Part shown: in pieces, positions 22,085 to 33,830 of the stretch
Numbering within the stretch: the stretch's first letter is position 1
Layout of the letters: every line of letters starts with the position of its first letter
Source: Mikania micrantha
Lineage: Eukaryota > Streptophyta > Magnoliopsida > Asterales > Asteraceae
DNA: 64,000 nt
Direction: 5' to 3'
NCBI GenBank assembly: GCA_009363875.1
Contig: CM018691.1
Location: 46,063,399 to 46,127,398 of the forward strand
Notes under the pieces: model-generated
The model's input: only the letters and a program-made list of their open reading frames with translations
Told to the model about the DNA's origin: nothing
Database searches by the model: none
Position numbers and translations under genes: made by a program

Positions 22085-23887
22085 GATTGGGTTCAAATGC
22101 TAACCCTCATTTATGGCACTAACCCATTAACCCTCATTATCCAATCATAAATAAACACATGGCTTTTTCTATTATTATTTGATAAGGGTAAAGTAATAAT
22201 TTGTTATATTAAATACTTTACCCCCTCTTTTTTTATACATCCATAACTTTTTTATGCTATAATATTTTTTTATAAAAATTGCACCATTTTAATCGTCTTA
22301 TTTTTCTCTTTAATTCCGTTATAGTCTTGACTAGGTTTTTTTTTATTTTTTTTCGTATGTTCGTATTTACACCAATGTAACAAGTATAAAAATAACAAAT
22401 TATTTGTAACAAGTTGTAACGAATTTCGGTTTACATTGTTGTAGAATATATAGGGTTTACGTTTAAGAGTGTAAACGACCCAAGCCGATCCCGAGCTAGT
22501 TAATTACGTTATATTCTTGACTAGGTTTTTTTATTTTTTCCGGATGCTCAAAAATTCGTTATATCTACAAAATTGTAAATTCATTTTAATACTATAAAAA
22601 AATTATATTTACAAGATTGTAAATACATTTTAATACTTTAAAAAAAATAGTATAACATTTTGTTGATAAAAACCCAAATAATTCGTTACAACTCGTTACA
22701 ACTCGTTACAAATAATTTGTTAGTTTTACAAATAATTCGTTACAACTCGTTTACACTCTTAAACTTTTTTATGCTATAATATTTTTTTATAAAAATTGCA
22801 GCATTTTACTCGTCTTATTTTTCTCTTTAATTTCGTTATAGTCTTGACTAGGTTTTTTTATTTTTTTTCGTATGTTCGTATTTACACCAATATAACAAGT
22901 ATAAAAATTACAAATTATTTGTAACGAGTTGTAACAAATTTCGGTTTACATTGTTGTAGAATAAATAGGGTTTACGTTTAAGAGTGTAAACGACCCAAGC
23001 CGATCCCGAGCTAGTTAATTACGTTATATTCTTGACTAGGTTTTTTTATTTTTTCCGGATGTTCAAAAATTCGTTATATCTACAAAATTTAAAGACATTT
23101 TAATACTTTAAAAAAAATAATAGAACATTTTGTTGATAAAACCAAAATTCGTTATATATACAAGATTGTAAATACGTTTTAATACTTTAAAAAAATTATA
23201 TCTACAAGATAGTAAATATATTTTAATACTTAAAAAAATAATATAACATTTTGTTGATAAAAACCAAAATTCGTTATATCTACAAGATTGTAAATACATT
23301 TTAATACTTTAAAAAAATATTATAACATTTTGTTGATAAAAACTAAAATTCGTTACAAAATCAAGAATATACCGTAATTAACGAGCATCCAGAAAAAATA
23401 AAAAACCTAGTCAAGAATATAACGTAATTAACGAGCTCAGGATTGGCTTGGCTCGTTTACACTCTTAAACTTAACCCCTATTTATTATACAACAATGTAA
23501 ACTCAAATTCGTTACAACTTGTTACAAATAATTTGTTAGTTTTATACTTGTTACATTGGTGTAAATACGAACATCCGAAAAAAAATAAAAAAACCTAGTC
23601 AAGACTATAACGGAATTAAAGAGAAAAAAAAGACGAGTAAAATGGTGCAATTTTTATAAAAAAATATTATAGTATAAAAAAGTTATGGATGTATAAAAAA
23701 AGATTGGGTAAAGTATTTAATATACCAAATTACATTAATACTCTTATTCCCTTTTCTTTCAAATCAATTACATTATTATATTATAGTTTAATATCAACCA
23801 TTAGATTAGCATCTTCTATTTTGATCATTCAATATGGTAGGGTTAATGGGTTAGTGCCATAAATGAGGGTTAGCATTTGATCCATTT

Positions 23888-23889
<2 letters not shown>
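22084..23889. mobile_element. Long inverted-repeat DNA element related to the 1.3-kb family
   Basis: The ends 'ggattgggttcaaatgctaaccctcattt' and, inverted, 'aaatgagggttagcatttgatcc' bound 1806 bp. Internal blocks ('gttcaaaaattcgttatatctac', 'taatactttaaaaaa') are repeated several times in direct and inverted order. The arm motif 'ttgcacca...ctctttaattccgttatagtc' is shared with the elements at 20750 and 52194. It encodes no protein, and both ends sit in (TA)n. Confidence 0.7.

Positions 23890-23920
<31 letters not shown>
23890..23920. repeat. (TA)n microsatellite
   Basis: TA tract between the inverted-repeat element and the Helitron. Confidence 0.85.
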
Positions 23921-23924
<4 letters not shown>

Positions 23925-23932
23925 AAGATATA

Positions 23933-24329
23933 TCTATTATAATAGATAAAGGTTTTCACAGACACATGGCATTAAAGTAGAGCACCTCAACTTTATTTTC
24001 TCATATCTCTCTCCTATTAATTATATCTTTTATACATTTTTAAATTAAAAAATATTTTTAATACAATAAAAATATATTAATGTCAAAATATACACTTTTC
24101 AAAAAAAAAATATTATAAATTTTAAAAAATGAAATGTTTGAAGAAAATAAACTTTGAAAAAATTAGGGTCTTATGAAATAATATAATTATTTTATTAATT
24201 AAAGAATTTAATTATACTAAAATTTAATTATATTATTAAAAAATCATCTTATAATGTATAAATTTTCATTAGTATTTATATATTATATCTCTTTATTTAA
24301 CCCGTGTAATACACAGGGTGTTAACCTAG
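23933..24329 (+). mobile_element. Short non-autonomous Helitron (397 bp)
   Basis: It starts with TC (TCTATTATAATAG) after an A and ends CTAG before a T, as expected for insertion between A and T. A hairpin (CCCGTGT-AAT-ACAC-a-GGG, one bulged A) lies at 24301-24318, about 8 nt before the CTAG. There is no Rep/helicase coding sequence and no terminal inverted repeat or target duplication. Confidence 0.75.
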
Positions 24330-24878
24330 TAAATAGATAAATAGATAAATGTAACTCAATCTTACAACCGTCCGGTTCTATATATACGGCATGCTTTTGA
24401 TATCAACCACAAACTAAACCGTTTATTATAGTTAGAAAATTTTTAATTCCCACCAATGGTAAATTAAAAAAAAAACAAATACACACTGAAACCAAACTGT
24501 TGTATATATATTAATGTGCATGGGAACCAACATCCTTCCAGGTCATCAATTGATCCTCCGTGTGATGAAATTACTGGATTTTTTAAGAATTTGCTTCACG
24601 TACCTTCTTCTTTTTTCAATTTTTCTTGGAACGTATCTCAGAATTGCAAACATAATAGCTCCTTGTAAACTTGGATTTAATCTGAAATTCGTTTGTTTAA
24701 TCTTGCATATATAATTATAGTGTCCATTCCATGAATCAAAATATCTATGAAATGTTTTTAAGTGTGAGACAACGATGTCAGAAAGATAAAAATCACAATG
24801 TTGTCAAGATCGATCACAAGTTTGATAAAAATCATTCATATGATTTTTTTATGCTTTTGATTTGCAACATTACCATTA

Positions 24879-24920
<42 letters not shown>

Positions 24921-25193
24921 TATACTACTATATAATACATATTAGAAAAACAAAATCTAAGATATAGTGATTATAAAAGAAACCCTTCAAAACAAATGAA
25001 TCACTTCTTGACATTTTGGGTGCATTTGATCTTTTATGTTAGTAGTTAAAGTCACGTTTAGTTAACTACCAAGTTAAAAAAATTGCTTTTGTTATGGTTA
25101 TGATTCAAGAATGAACCATGCAAACCTTTAGAACATCAAACTTAAGTGTTGTGTTTTCCGCTGCAACGCGCGGGTACCAGACTTATATATATA
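24330..25193. other. AT-rich DNA with a (TA)n tract and a possible decayed Helitron 3' end
   Basis: There is no coding sequence. A TA tract lies at about 24876-24925. At 25157-25180 'ttccgctgcaacgcgcgggtaccag' resembles a Helitron 3' hairpin (CCGC...GCGG), but the terminal CTRR is not conserved. Confidence 0.35.
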
Positions 25194-25237
25194 GGGACTT
25201 ATTCCACTAAGAACCATTAAATATGAAGGAACCATAG
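25194..25237 (+). mobile_element. Left part of a small inverted-repeat element split by the SIRE element
   Basis: 'gggacttattccactaagaacca' is complementary, with mismatches, to 'tggttcttaatagaatgcctccc' at 48058-48080. These are the termini of one foldback/MITE-like element set in (TA)n, with the copia element inserted inside it. Confidence 0.65.
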
Positions 25238-26127
25238 TGTAAAGACTAATAAAGGCTGATGCTCACCAAACTTCAATTTTGTTAAAGTACCAGACACTAC
25301 AAAGACAAACAGCCTTCGGAAGAAAGGAGTTACTCTTCGAAAGCAGCATTGCTTCCGAATGGTAACTCACTCCTACTGAAGGTTGTACAAGACAAAGCAC
25401 TTCGGAAGGCCAACACTTAACATAGATAAAGCTTCAGAGCTTTCGAAGACAATAAAGCTTCTGAAGAATCAAATGCTTCCGAAGATTCTCCGAAGATTCT
25501 CCTCTACAACCTTTGAAGACAAAGACAAAGACTTCCGAGGATAATCCTCTGACAAAGACTGTAGCTGATTACTTTTCTAGTACAAAAGGAGCTAACAACA
25601 GACATGCTGGTCTGAGAACAACAAATATAACATACCGAGAGTCAAACACAACATCTTACTTTTCCTCAGCTGCATTAAATGCAAAAGATCATCTGAAGCC
25701 TTGAAGATCAACAACATTAAATGCCTTTTGTATTTAGCTAGTCTTTTAAAGTCAATGTCTATATTTGTAATGATTGTAATTAAGTGTCTTAGCCTGTTAA
25801 GACACTTTACATACTACAATAAGTTTTACTTTATGTATTGTCTAGTATACCCAACTTGTATTCCTACGTGTATACGGTTGTAGCCTTGGATATATAACCT
25901 CTCATTGTAATGTGTTTGAGTGTGCTTGTCTGCTTGTAACTTACAATACTTTGAGAGAAATATATCTTTGAGCTTGAATTTATTCTTGTGTTCTTATTGT
26001 TATTCAAAGATTATTAGTTTGCCATTGAGTGGTTGAGATAACCTTCTAACAAACATTCCGCATATGTAAGATTGAAAGAGAGAAATACTTGTGAAGTGTT
26101 GTGTAGATTAAACAACCCGATCCAACA
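25238..26127 (+). repeat. 5' LTR of the SIRE-type element (890 bp)
   Basis: It starts TGTAAAGACTAATAAAGG and ends CCCGATCCAACA just before the PBS, and it is very similar to 47037-47905. U3 carries a cluster of CTTCNGAAG-like palindromes (about 25311-25510). A TATA-like 'ggatatataacc' lies at 25888-25899. Confidence 0.85.
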
Positions 26128-26129
26128 AG

Positions 26130-26142
26130 TGGTATCAAAGCC
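26130..26142 (+). promoter_or_regulatory. Primer binding site, initiator tRNA-Met type
   Basis: TGGTATCAAAGCC, 2 nt after the LTR, matches the usual copia primer site with one difference from TGGTATCAGAGC. Confidence 0.85.
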
Positions 26143-26242
26143 TTGGCTCTTGAACTTAAGTGATTAATCATCCTTAAGTTACCAGTTCTATTTCTTCTAA
26201 AATCTCACTGCTTCAAAACTCAGATTTTGTGTGTATGTTCAA

Positions 26243-28026
26243 ATGGCTGCACTTAACAAACATGATATAGAAAATGGTACTCTCAACAAGCCACCAATGT
26301 TCACTCTAGAAGATTATGACACATGGAAAGTCAGGATGGAGGGATTCATCAGGAATCAGGACTTCAAGCTATGGAAGTCCGTTCTTTAAGGGCCTTTCAT
26401 CCCAACTGTTCCTGCTGCAGGTGCCGGTGGAGCTCCTGTGCCAAAAGATACAGCTCTCTATTCAGATGAAGATTATAAGAGAATGGAGGTGGACTCGAAG
26501 GCTCTGTGGCTCATCCAGATGGCCTTCCCTAACTCAATCATACATGCATTTAAGAAATGAAAATCTGCTCAAGAGTTGTGGAACTCTCTACAGCATATGT
26601 ATGAAGGATTTGAAGATGTCAAAGAGAATAAGAAGGATATGCTGAAACAGAAGTTTGAAAACTTCTGTCAACAAAACAATGAGAAGATGACTTCTCAATA
26701 TCTCATGCATGTTCCGCTTGTAGATGAGTTAGTGGTTGCATGTGTCAAAATGGAGAATCAAGATGTGATTGGAAAGTTTCTCAGATCACTTCCACAAGCT
26801 TGGAACATATATTCTGTTGCCATCCGGAGGACAGAAAATCTAAGAACCTTGAAACTTAGCGAGCTGTTTGGTATACTCAGTGCTTACCAGATGGAAATAG
26901 ATGCCTAGGAACCTATAACACTCATATAACTTCTGGTTCAACAGCACTCTATGCACCCATCAACAATTCTTCATACCAAAGTTATCAACCTATCTACCAC
27001 CCTACCTCAACACCCAATGTTACATTTCCTGAAACAACAACTCCATCAACCACACACACAAATCCTTTTTCCAACTCAACTCCACTTTTGACCTCTAGAT
27101 AAGGAGCTTTTATGGCTGAGGAAACAAACTACTTTCACCTATGCCAGGAAGACTTAGATGGCATTCCTGTAGAAGATCTTGAGGAGATGGACATCAATTA
27201 TCAGAGGGCCATGATCTCCTATAGAGCTAAGAAGCTCTATCAAAGAACTGGCAGGCAGTTCAAAAAGCACAACATGAAAATTGGGTTTGGGCTTGACAAG
27301 TCTAAGCTCAAATGCTTCAACTGCCAACAACTAGAGCATTTTTCCAGGGAATTCAAGTCTACAGGCACTCAGCCATCAACATCTGGGAAACCTCATCAAA
27401 GACCATCAAATTCATCAAACAGTGCAAATGTTGCAGAACAAGACTTTGCAGATTGGAGTTTCCAGGCTGAGGATGCTTCTATCTCCAACAGTGCATTGAT
27501 GGCAAATGACTCAACTTCCTCATTCAAGGTAACTGATGATATGTGCACACCTGAATGTTTAGATAAGTTAAATGTTTTTAAAAGAATAAACTCTCAACTC
27601 TGTAATGAACTCGAGTGCTTACAAGTTGTCAAGGCAAATTTCTTTGAATCTGAAAGAAATTATAAAGAAAAGATTGAGGAAATGGAAAAGACCATTTCCT
27701 GCTTAAAACATGAAGACACTAACAAACAGTGTCAAATTAACAATCTTTTAGAAATACTAACCACTGCCAAGACAGAAATTGTATTGGCTGAGGCTTACAG
27801 AGACAAATTTTTAAGCCAAGGAGAAAAGTATGAAAAACTTTTCAAAATGTGTAACACCACTGAACAGGTAAAGAAGATGGGAGCAGGTTTGGGTTATAAC
27901 AAAGTAGAGCCTCCATCTGCCTATTCTTCTACGGTAGAGATTAGGTGTAAACCAGTAACCAACCTTGTGTATGATGATGAGTTGGACATACACAAAGTGG
28001 CTCAAAGTGATGATCTTTCTGAATAG
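26243..28026 (+). pseudogene. gag: SIRE-type Gag, broken
   Basis: The start ATG 26243 opens MAALNKHDIENG, then PPMFTLEDYDTWKVRM, the typical copia Gag N-terminus. In-frame stops are TAA 26387, TGA 26558 and TAG 26906. A frameshift before 27112 leads into a 304-residue piece. That piece has a zinc knuckle CFNC...H... (27312 on) whose last Cys is Phe, and then a long Glu/Lys-rich predicted coiled coil (about 27575-27850), as in SIRE Gag. The segment 26909-27111 is Ser/Thr/Pro-rich when read across frames. The product would be nonfunctional here. Confidence 0.82.
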
Positions 28027-28902
28027 AACCCAAGTAACTCAACATGCTCAGATGAAGATGATACTCCCATTAAACCAGAAACAGAAAAACCAGCTTTGAA
28101 AACTAAGAAAAGAATTAAGAAACTAAGAAACATTCATCAGTTTTTATCAAAGCTAAGAATATACAAACTGGGAGTACCTCCTCAGATGACTATGTTACTT
28201 GTCCATCTGACAAGTCCAAAAGGGGTAGATCGAAGGAGAGAAAAGCCAATTTTTCAGGAAAACAGGTAAATCACCAAGCAACAAGCCTGTTGGAACATCC
28301 AAACAATCAACCTCTACGAACCAAAGATCAACCTTCTTCAAAGACCAGCATCAACAATCTTTCAACAATCAGACTATGTGTCTAATGTGTGGTGAGAGGA
28401 GTCATTATGCTGCTGATTGCTTCTATAATCCAAGAAGCAGAATTTCCTCAAAGACACAAGGAAGAGGAAGAAAGAAAAGTTGTAGCAAGTCATCTTCTTA
28501 TTCGGAAGAACAGGAAAAGAAGGCTTCCAATGGAAAGGGAACCTCGGAAGCACATACAAAGAAGGCTTCCTACAAACCAAAGAAATCTTATCCCTTCGAA
28601 AGAAGATCCTCGGAAGAAAAACCCTACTTATTAGAAAAGCCAAGTCATCGGAAGGAAAAGGCAAAGGAGCTTCCGATGACTATCAAAAGATACAAACTCT
28701 TCCGACAACATCAAAAGTCAAGCAAATATGGAAGAAGAAAGAAATAATTGAACCATCTGTTCAATCACCTGTTCCACCAATAAACTCATCATCTGTTACA
28801 CCTAAGATGATGTCAAAGAAATTCACTTACAATGATGCAAATGGAAAACCCAAGACCACATGGGCTTGGGTTCCCATCAGAAACTAATTCACTTCTGGTC
28901 AT
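28027..28902 (+). pseudogene. Gag C-terminal and linker region with second zinc knuckle
   Basis: The frame at 28376-28747 contains an intact knuckle CLMCGERSHYAADC, followed by a Lys/Ser/Glu-rich linker whose DNA is rich in TTCGGAAG-like motifs. The pieces on either side are in other frames. The end (about 28800-28890) reads KKFTYNDANGKPKTTWAWVP, a conserved stretch before the protease. Confidence 0.65.
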
Positions 28903-29503
28903 GTGCAGGGACAGCAGGAATTAAAGAGCAACTTGTGGATAGTTGACAGTGGTTGTTCCAGGCACATGACAGGCAACAAGACTCACCTGCACAAATATGA
29001 ACCATTCTTTGGAGGGTGTGTTGCATTTGGAAGTGATCCAGTGGGAGGTTACATCACAGGTAGGGGCACAATCACAAATGGTAAGGTAAGCTTTGAGAAT
29101 GTGCATTTTGTAAAGGAACTAAATTACAATTACTGAGTGTATCGCAGGTGTGTGATCAAAAGCACAACATGTTGTTCACTAAGCATGAATGCATTGTTCT
29201 GAAGTCAGGATTTGTGGTTCCAAATGCTCAAATCATGCTCAGGGCTCCAAGAAGAAAAAACATGTATATGCTAGACATGAGCACAGCTGCACCACTTAGT
29301 AATATAAGTTTCTTTGTCTCAAAAGCTTCACTTGATGAATCATCTCTCTGGCATAGAAGACTTTGTCATGCAAACCTTAAAAATATGAATAAACTAGTCA
29401 AAATTGATACAGAACATAATTTGGCTGATCTTTTTACCAAGGCATTTGATGAAGGAAGATTCAGGTATTTAATAACAGCCATTGGCATGATTAACTTTAA
29501 GTA
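28903..29503 (+). pseudogene. pol: Protease and pre-integrase remnant fused to the RNase H tail
   Basis: 28903-29136 encodes the aspartic protease core IVDSGCSRHMTGNK and ends at a TGA. 29148-29400 encodes the pre-integrase domain ending SLWHRRLCHANLKNMNKLVK. At about 29400-29405 the frame passes straight into DTEHNLADLFTKAF...GMINFK and a stop, which is the C-terminus of copia RNase H. Everything between, namely the integrase core, RT and most of RNase H, is missing. The junction is clean and in frame, so this looks like one internal deletion. Confidence 0.85.
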
Positions 29504-29523
29504 AATGTATCAATAAGAAATGA

Positions 29524-29880
29524 ATAATTCTTCAGAAGATAAACTTAAATTATCTTCTGATGAGTAATTACTCCTCAAAAGATAGTTTAAGTCTTCGGAA
29601 GAATTCTTCCTTTGTTATGTCGGAAGCAGTCACACTTCAGAAGATATCTGAAGTATTATCCTTCCGATACATTATACCTTCGGCAGCACAATCTTCTGAA
29701 CTTAATCTTCAGAAGAAGATGTCTTTCGAAGAACAATCCTTCTGATGAAATCATCTAAATCTTCAGAAGATACACTTCCGAAGATATATTTATATACTTC
29801 GGAAGTAAGTGTCTTTTGAAAAACATTTTTAGTCCTATGAACTCCTTCTGATGACTAATCCCCTCGGAAGCAACTCTGTA
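29524..29880 (+). repeat. Cluster of CTTCNGAAG-like palindromes
   Basis: More than ten near-palindromic units occur, such as cttcagaag, cttcggaag, cttctga and cttccgaag. They match the motif type in U3 of the LTRs of the same element. Confidence 0.65.
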
Positions 29881-29986
29881 CTTAGAGAATTTTGAACATT
29901 AAAACAGCTGTTCTTGGAAGACCTTTTTCTGACATTCGGATCTCAAAATTTAATGAGCTTCTATATTAAATGCTGACATTCGAAGG

Positions 29987-29995
29987 TATAAAAGG
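29987..29995 (+). promoter_or_regulatory. TATA box of a putative internal promoter
   Basis: TATAAAAGG lies 98 nt before the ATG of the third ORF (30085), followed by a CT-rich leader ('ctcgttcactttctctcacc'), as in plant core promoters. The CTTCNGAAG cluster lies upstream. Function is inferred. Confidence 0.5.
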
Positions 29996-30084
29996 ATCTC
30001 CCGCTCGTTCACTTTCTCTCACCGTTTCATTTAGAATTCATTTTCCCTTGCTGTCCAAAATTTAACCTAAATCCTTCGATCGCA

Positions 30085-30793
30085 ATGGCTCTTCTTGCAT
30101 TCAAACCTGCTCACAATCTTCCTGCGAAGTTATCAACAGACAATGATGCTGATTTTGCTGCGACCATCTCGTTCATTCGAAGGAGCAGGTATTTATTTGC
30201 TCTCACTGTTCAACCCCTAGTGAATGAATCGCATCACCAACAATTCTGGGGTTCTTGTTCTCTTGCTTCTTGTCCTAATGGTAGGATCTTGCATTCCACC
30301 ATTGACGCCCATCCTATTTCTTTCACTATGGAGACCATCTGTTGGCATCTTCAACTCTGTGATGTCGAGGGAAGGGTCTCATTCACAAAGGATGAGGTAG
30401 CATCGACTTTCAGGTAGATGGGACACAAAAGTCCTCTCCCTACAAATACTTATTTGAAGGGTAGAGTGTCCTACAATTATAAATACCTCATACATTTGTT
30501 TTTGCATTGTCTGTCTAATAAGACAGGAGGTTGGGATCAAGTTCCCTCTGATTTAGCCTCGACTATTCATGGCATGGTCTCCAACCAACTTTTTAATTTT
30601 TCTACTTTTATTTTCAATAATTTGGTTGACAATATTTCGTCTCCAAAGAAATTTTGTATGTATCCCAGGTTCTTGCAGCATATATTTTACAGTCAGTTGG
30701 GTTCTGTCCTCTCACTATCTGGGAATACATATAAAATCCCCTTGGTATCTTCCAAGATTTTTGTTCAGTTGAAGAAGACAAGTAACCAGTTCT
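30085..30793 (+). pseudogene. Third ORF (position of the SIRE env-like ORF), 5' part
   Basis: ATG 30085 opens MALLAFKPAHNLPAKL. A TAG at 30415-30417 interrupts the frame, which then continues in frame (GHKSPLPTNTYLKGRVS...) until the nested gypsy element at 30794. The position between RNase H and the polypurine tract is that of the env-like ORF of SIRE elements. This part resembles plant retrotransposon third-ORF proteins rather than a viral envelope, and I see no clear signal peptide or membrane segment. Confidence 0.7.
30789..30793. repeat. Target site duplication GTTCT (left)
   Basis: Identical to 44000-44004. Confidence 0.9.
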
Positions 30794-31559
30794 TGTCACA
30801 CCCCGAGCCGGTGGGGTTGGATCGAAGTCCCCGTCGGGTGGAAGGTTCTCGGGGCGCGATATCATGGATGATAATCGTGATGATCAGATTGTTTACATAG
30901 CATCAATGTTAAGAATAACTAAAGCACAATAAAGCATTTAAATAGGATTACAAAGTTAAATTACAATGTCAATGTTCAGTTTTTTAACACGGAAAACCCA
31001 ACAAAAGAATCAATGTTTTTCTATCTTGTAATCTGTACAAGACAACCAAAAGTGATTCGTATGATTAACAAAATATGTGCTTCCAAAATCAACTAGGTCC
31101 TCTATCTAGGCCGCCTAGCATGCAATCCAAAGCCATAGCTTAAACATGTTCATCACTTGAGAAAGCATGTAATAAAACAAAGTCAACACAATGGTTGGTG
31201 AGTTCATAAAGTTTATAAGTTTAAAATAACTTTAACAAAACTCTTTCGGTAAAACCTTAACCTCATTAACTCCACATGTAATATCCCAATCGGTATGCTT
31301 ATATATAGGGCATACCCCTGAGTTGAGCCTACAACCCGCCCATATGCCGTCCCACCACATACTAATCCGCATGTGACACTGTTGTTAATAATAATTAAGC
31401 ATTTTACCTACCATATAACCCATTCTTCATCATAGCTTTAGTTTACTGTTTCAAAGTTTACAAGTCTATAGCATTTGTAAGTATTAGCTTCAAAGTAAGT
31501 TTAACAAGCATCATAGTTTCACACGCACATAGTTTAGCTTTCCCTAATCTCATGCATGA

Positions 31560-32045
31560 GTACAAGCTCTGCTATAGCAGAAGTTTAGCAATTACGTAGC
31601 TCAAGGAAAGATACAAGCTCTGCTCTAGCAGAAGTTTAGCCATTACGTATCTCATTAATTAGTTAAGCTTAGTCTAGCAATTACGTGTCTCCTATACAAG
31701 ATACAAGCTCTGCTCTAGCAGAAGTTTATAAATTACGTATCTCATACATAGACACAAGCCATGCATACACAAACAATTCAACAATTACATATCTCATATA
31801 AGCAGACAAAAGCTCTGCTCTAGCAGAAGTTTAGAAATTACATGTCTCTTATATAGATAATAGCTTAGCCTCGTCATGGTTTAGTTTTCATGTATCTCAA
31901 TACATAGGTACAAGCTCTGCTCTAGCAGAAGTTTAGAAATTACATGTCTCTTATATAGATAATAGCTTAGCCTCGTCATGGTTTAGTTTTCATGTATCTC
32001 AATACATAGGTACAAGCTCTGCTCTAGCAGAAGTTTAGCAATTAC
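31560..32045. repeat. Tandem 'ctctgctctagcagaagttta' array in the LTR
   Basis: At least seven copies of a unit centred on CTCTGCTCTAGCAGA (imperfect palindrome TCTGCT..AGCAGA) are joined by 'attacgt-tctcat' spacers. The block with 'tagcttagcctcgtcatgg' is present twice here but only once in the other LTR. Confidence 0.75.
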
Positions 32046-33189
32046 ATAGCCTATGATTAGATACAAGCTTAGTATTTCACGCACAATCATAGTTTCAAGC
32101 ATATAGATTCAAGCATCCACATATAGTTTCATCATGAATTTCATAGCATAAACATCAAGTCTCAAGTTTAATCGTATAGTTTCTAGCATAAGGATCAACT
32201 CTCACATTTAAGCATATAGTTTCATAAGCATCAAGTCTCACGTTTAAGCATATAGTTTCTAACATAAGCATCAAGTCTCAAGTTTCAAGCTTCTCGAAGT
32301 ATATTAGATTCCAAGCATAAGTCTCATTGTAAGCATCATGTTTAAGTATAAAAGCATTAAATAAAATTTCAATAGTTTATTCAAATGTTTCACATGCTTC
32401 TCAGTCCCGAAGTAAAACAAATAAGTTTGAAAAGCGAAAAATGAACTCACCTTGTGTCCGAAGTGGTTGACTAAGCAAAACAAGAATGCACGCTCTCTTT
32501 GTTTGTACTTGTTGTAAGGTTCACAATCATGTAATGATTTCATATAGTTTATAACTTATAAGTATTTGTTGTGGTGACTTGTGTGCGTGTACGTGTTAGC
32601 CCTAGGGTTGGCTAACACTTGTGAGTCTTGTTAATTATCCGGCCCGAAGTTCAATACCTTGTGTAACCAGGCATTGAATCTCTTTTATTGTTTACCAAAT
32701 TCCTACTTCGTCTTCCATTTACAATTGTACTTTTAAATAAAGTTTTAAGTGTTGACATAGTTTGTCTAAAATTTCTTGTTATCACCCATGTGACATCCGA
32801 CATGACAATCCGTACATGCATTTACCATTGACTCTTAAATGTTTGCTCGTGTGTTTGTTATCATCGTAAATTCATTGGGCCGGATAATATGTTGGGTCTC
32901 ATGGTTCATGCGGGTCTAATGTGGTGATATGGGCCACCATTGGACCCAATTGTATAACGATTTGGGCTGGACAAAAGAGGCTTGGGCCGATGGTTTTAGG
33001 TTGGGCCAAAAATCAGTGGGCCAATGGTGAGATGCTTGGGCCTTGTTACACCCCAATTATGCCGAAGCTAATGGCGTGGCTGTTTATATCATGGTTGGGC
33101 CAACTCCATGGTTAGGGCCGAAGAGAATACACGGCTAATTGATTGGGCTTGGGCCAACTAGGCTAGAAAATGTGACAAGTGCCAGCGAA

Positions 33190-33830
33190 CCCATCAATTG
33201 GGTAGGGAAGGTTCGGCTACAAAGTGTCTCAAGGTTCGGTCTTTATTTTGGCATCAAGGTTCGACTGTGGCCGAAAGCCATGCAGGGTTCGACTCTGGTT
33301 CGCCAAGCATCATGGATTCGTCACCCTCAGAAGGGTTCGCAGCCATGCAAAGGGTTCGGTACTCCTTAAGGTTCGCCAATGAGCATAGGTTCGGTGCTAG
33401 TTCTTGCATGAAGATTCGGGAGTTTGTAGCATGTACACAAAGGTTCGGTTAACCATGGAAGGTTCGTAACATGCGAAAGGTTCGGTAATGATTTGGTGAG
33501 GGTTCGGCTGCATGGGTTCTACACCATAGGTTCGTAGGTCCTTAGGCTCGTCTATGGTTCGCTAACACCCATGGTTCGGCTGTTTTGGTTGACCATGAGG
33601 GGAAGGTTCAGCCCGATGAGAACTCTACAAGTTCGTATATCCATGAACAAGGCATGCAACGGGTTCGGTTAACCTCTAAAGGTTCGGCTAATGGTGGTAG
33701 ACGAACCAAAGGTTCACTGCTGAGTCCAGGATTCGTCAAAAGGAGGTTCGCAGCTAGGGCTCGTGCATGGAGGTTCGGTTGAGGAGGGTGCTCACTGCAA
33801 AGGTTCGACTGCCCAATGGGTGCGGCCAAA
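33190..33830. repeat. GGTTCG-rich region in the LTR
   Basis: Dozens of GGTTCG/AGGTTCGGCT motifs lie at irregular 15-35-bp spacing. The same region is in the other LTR (42140-42780). Open frames here vary with the motif and do not indicate genes. Confidence 0.7.

Noticed and set aside
31560..32045. CRISPR-like array
   Set aside because: The repeats are inside a plant LTR, the spacers are themselves similar, and there are no cas genes.
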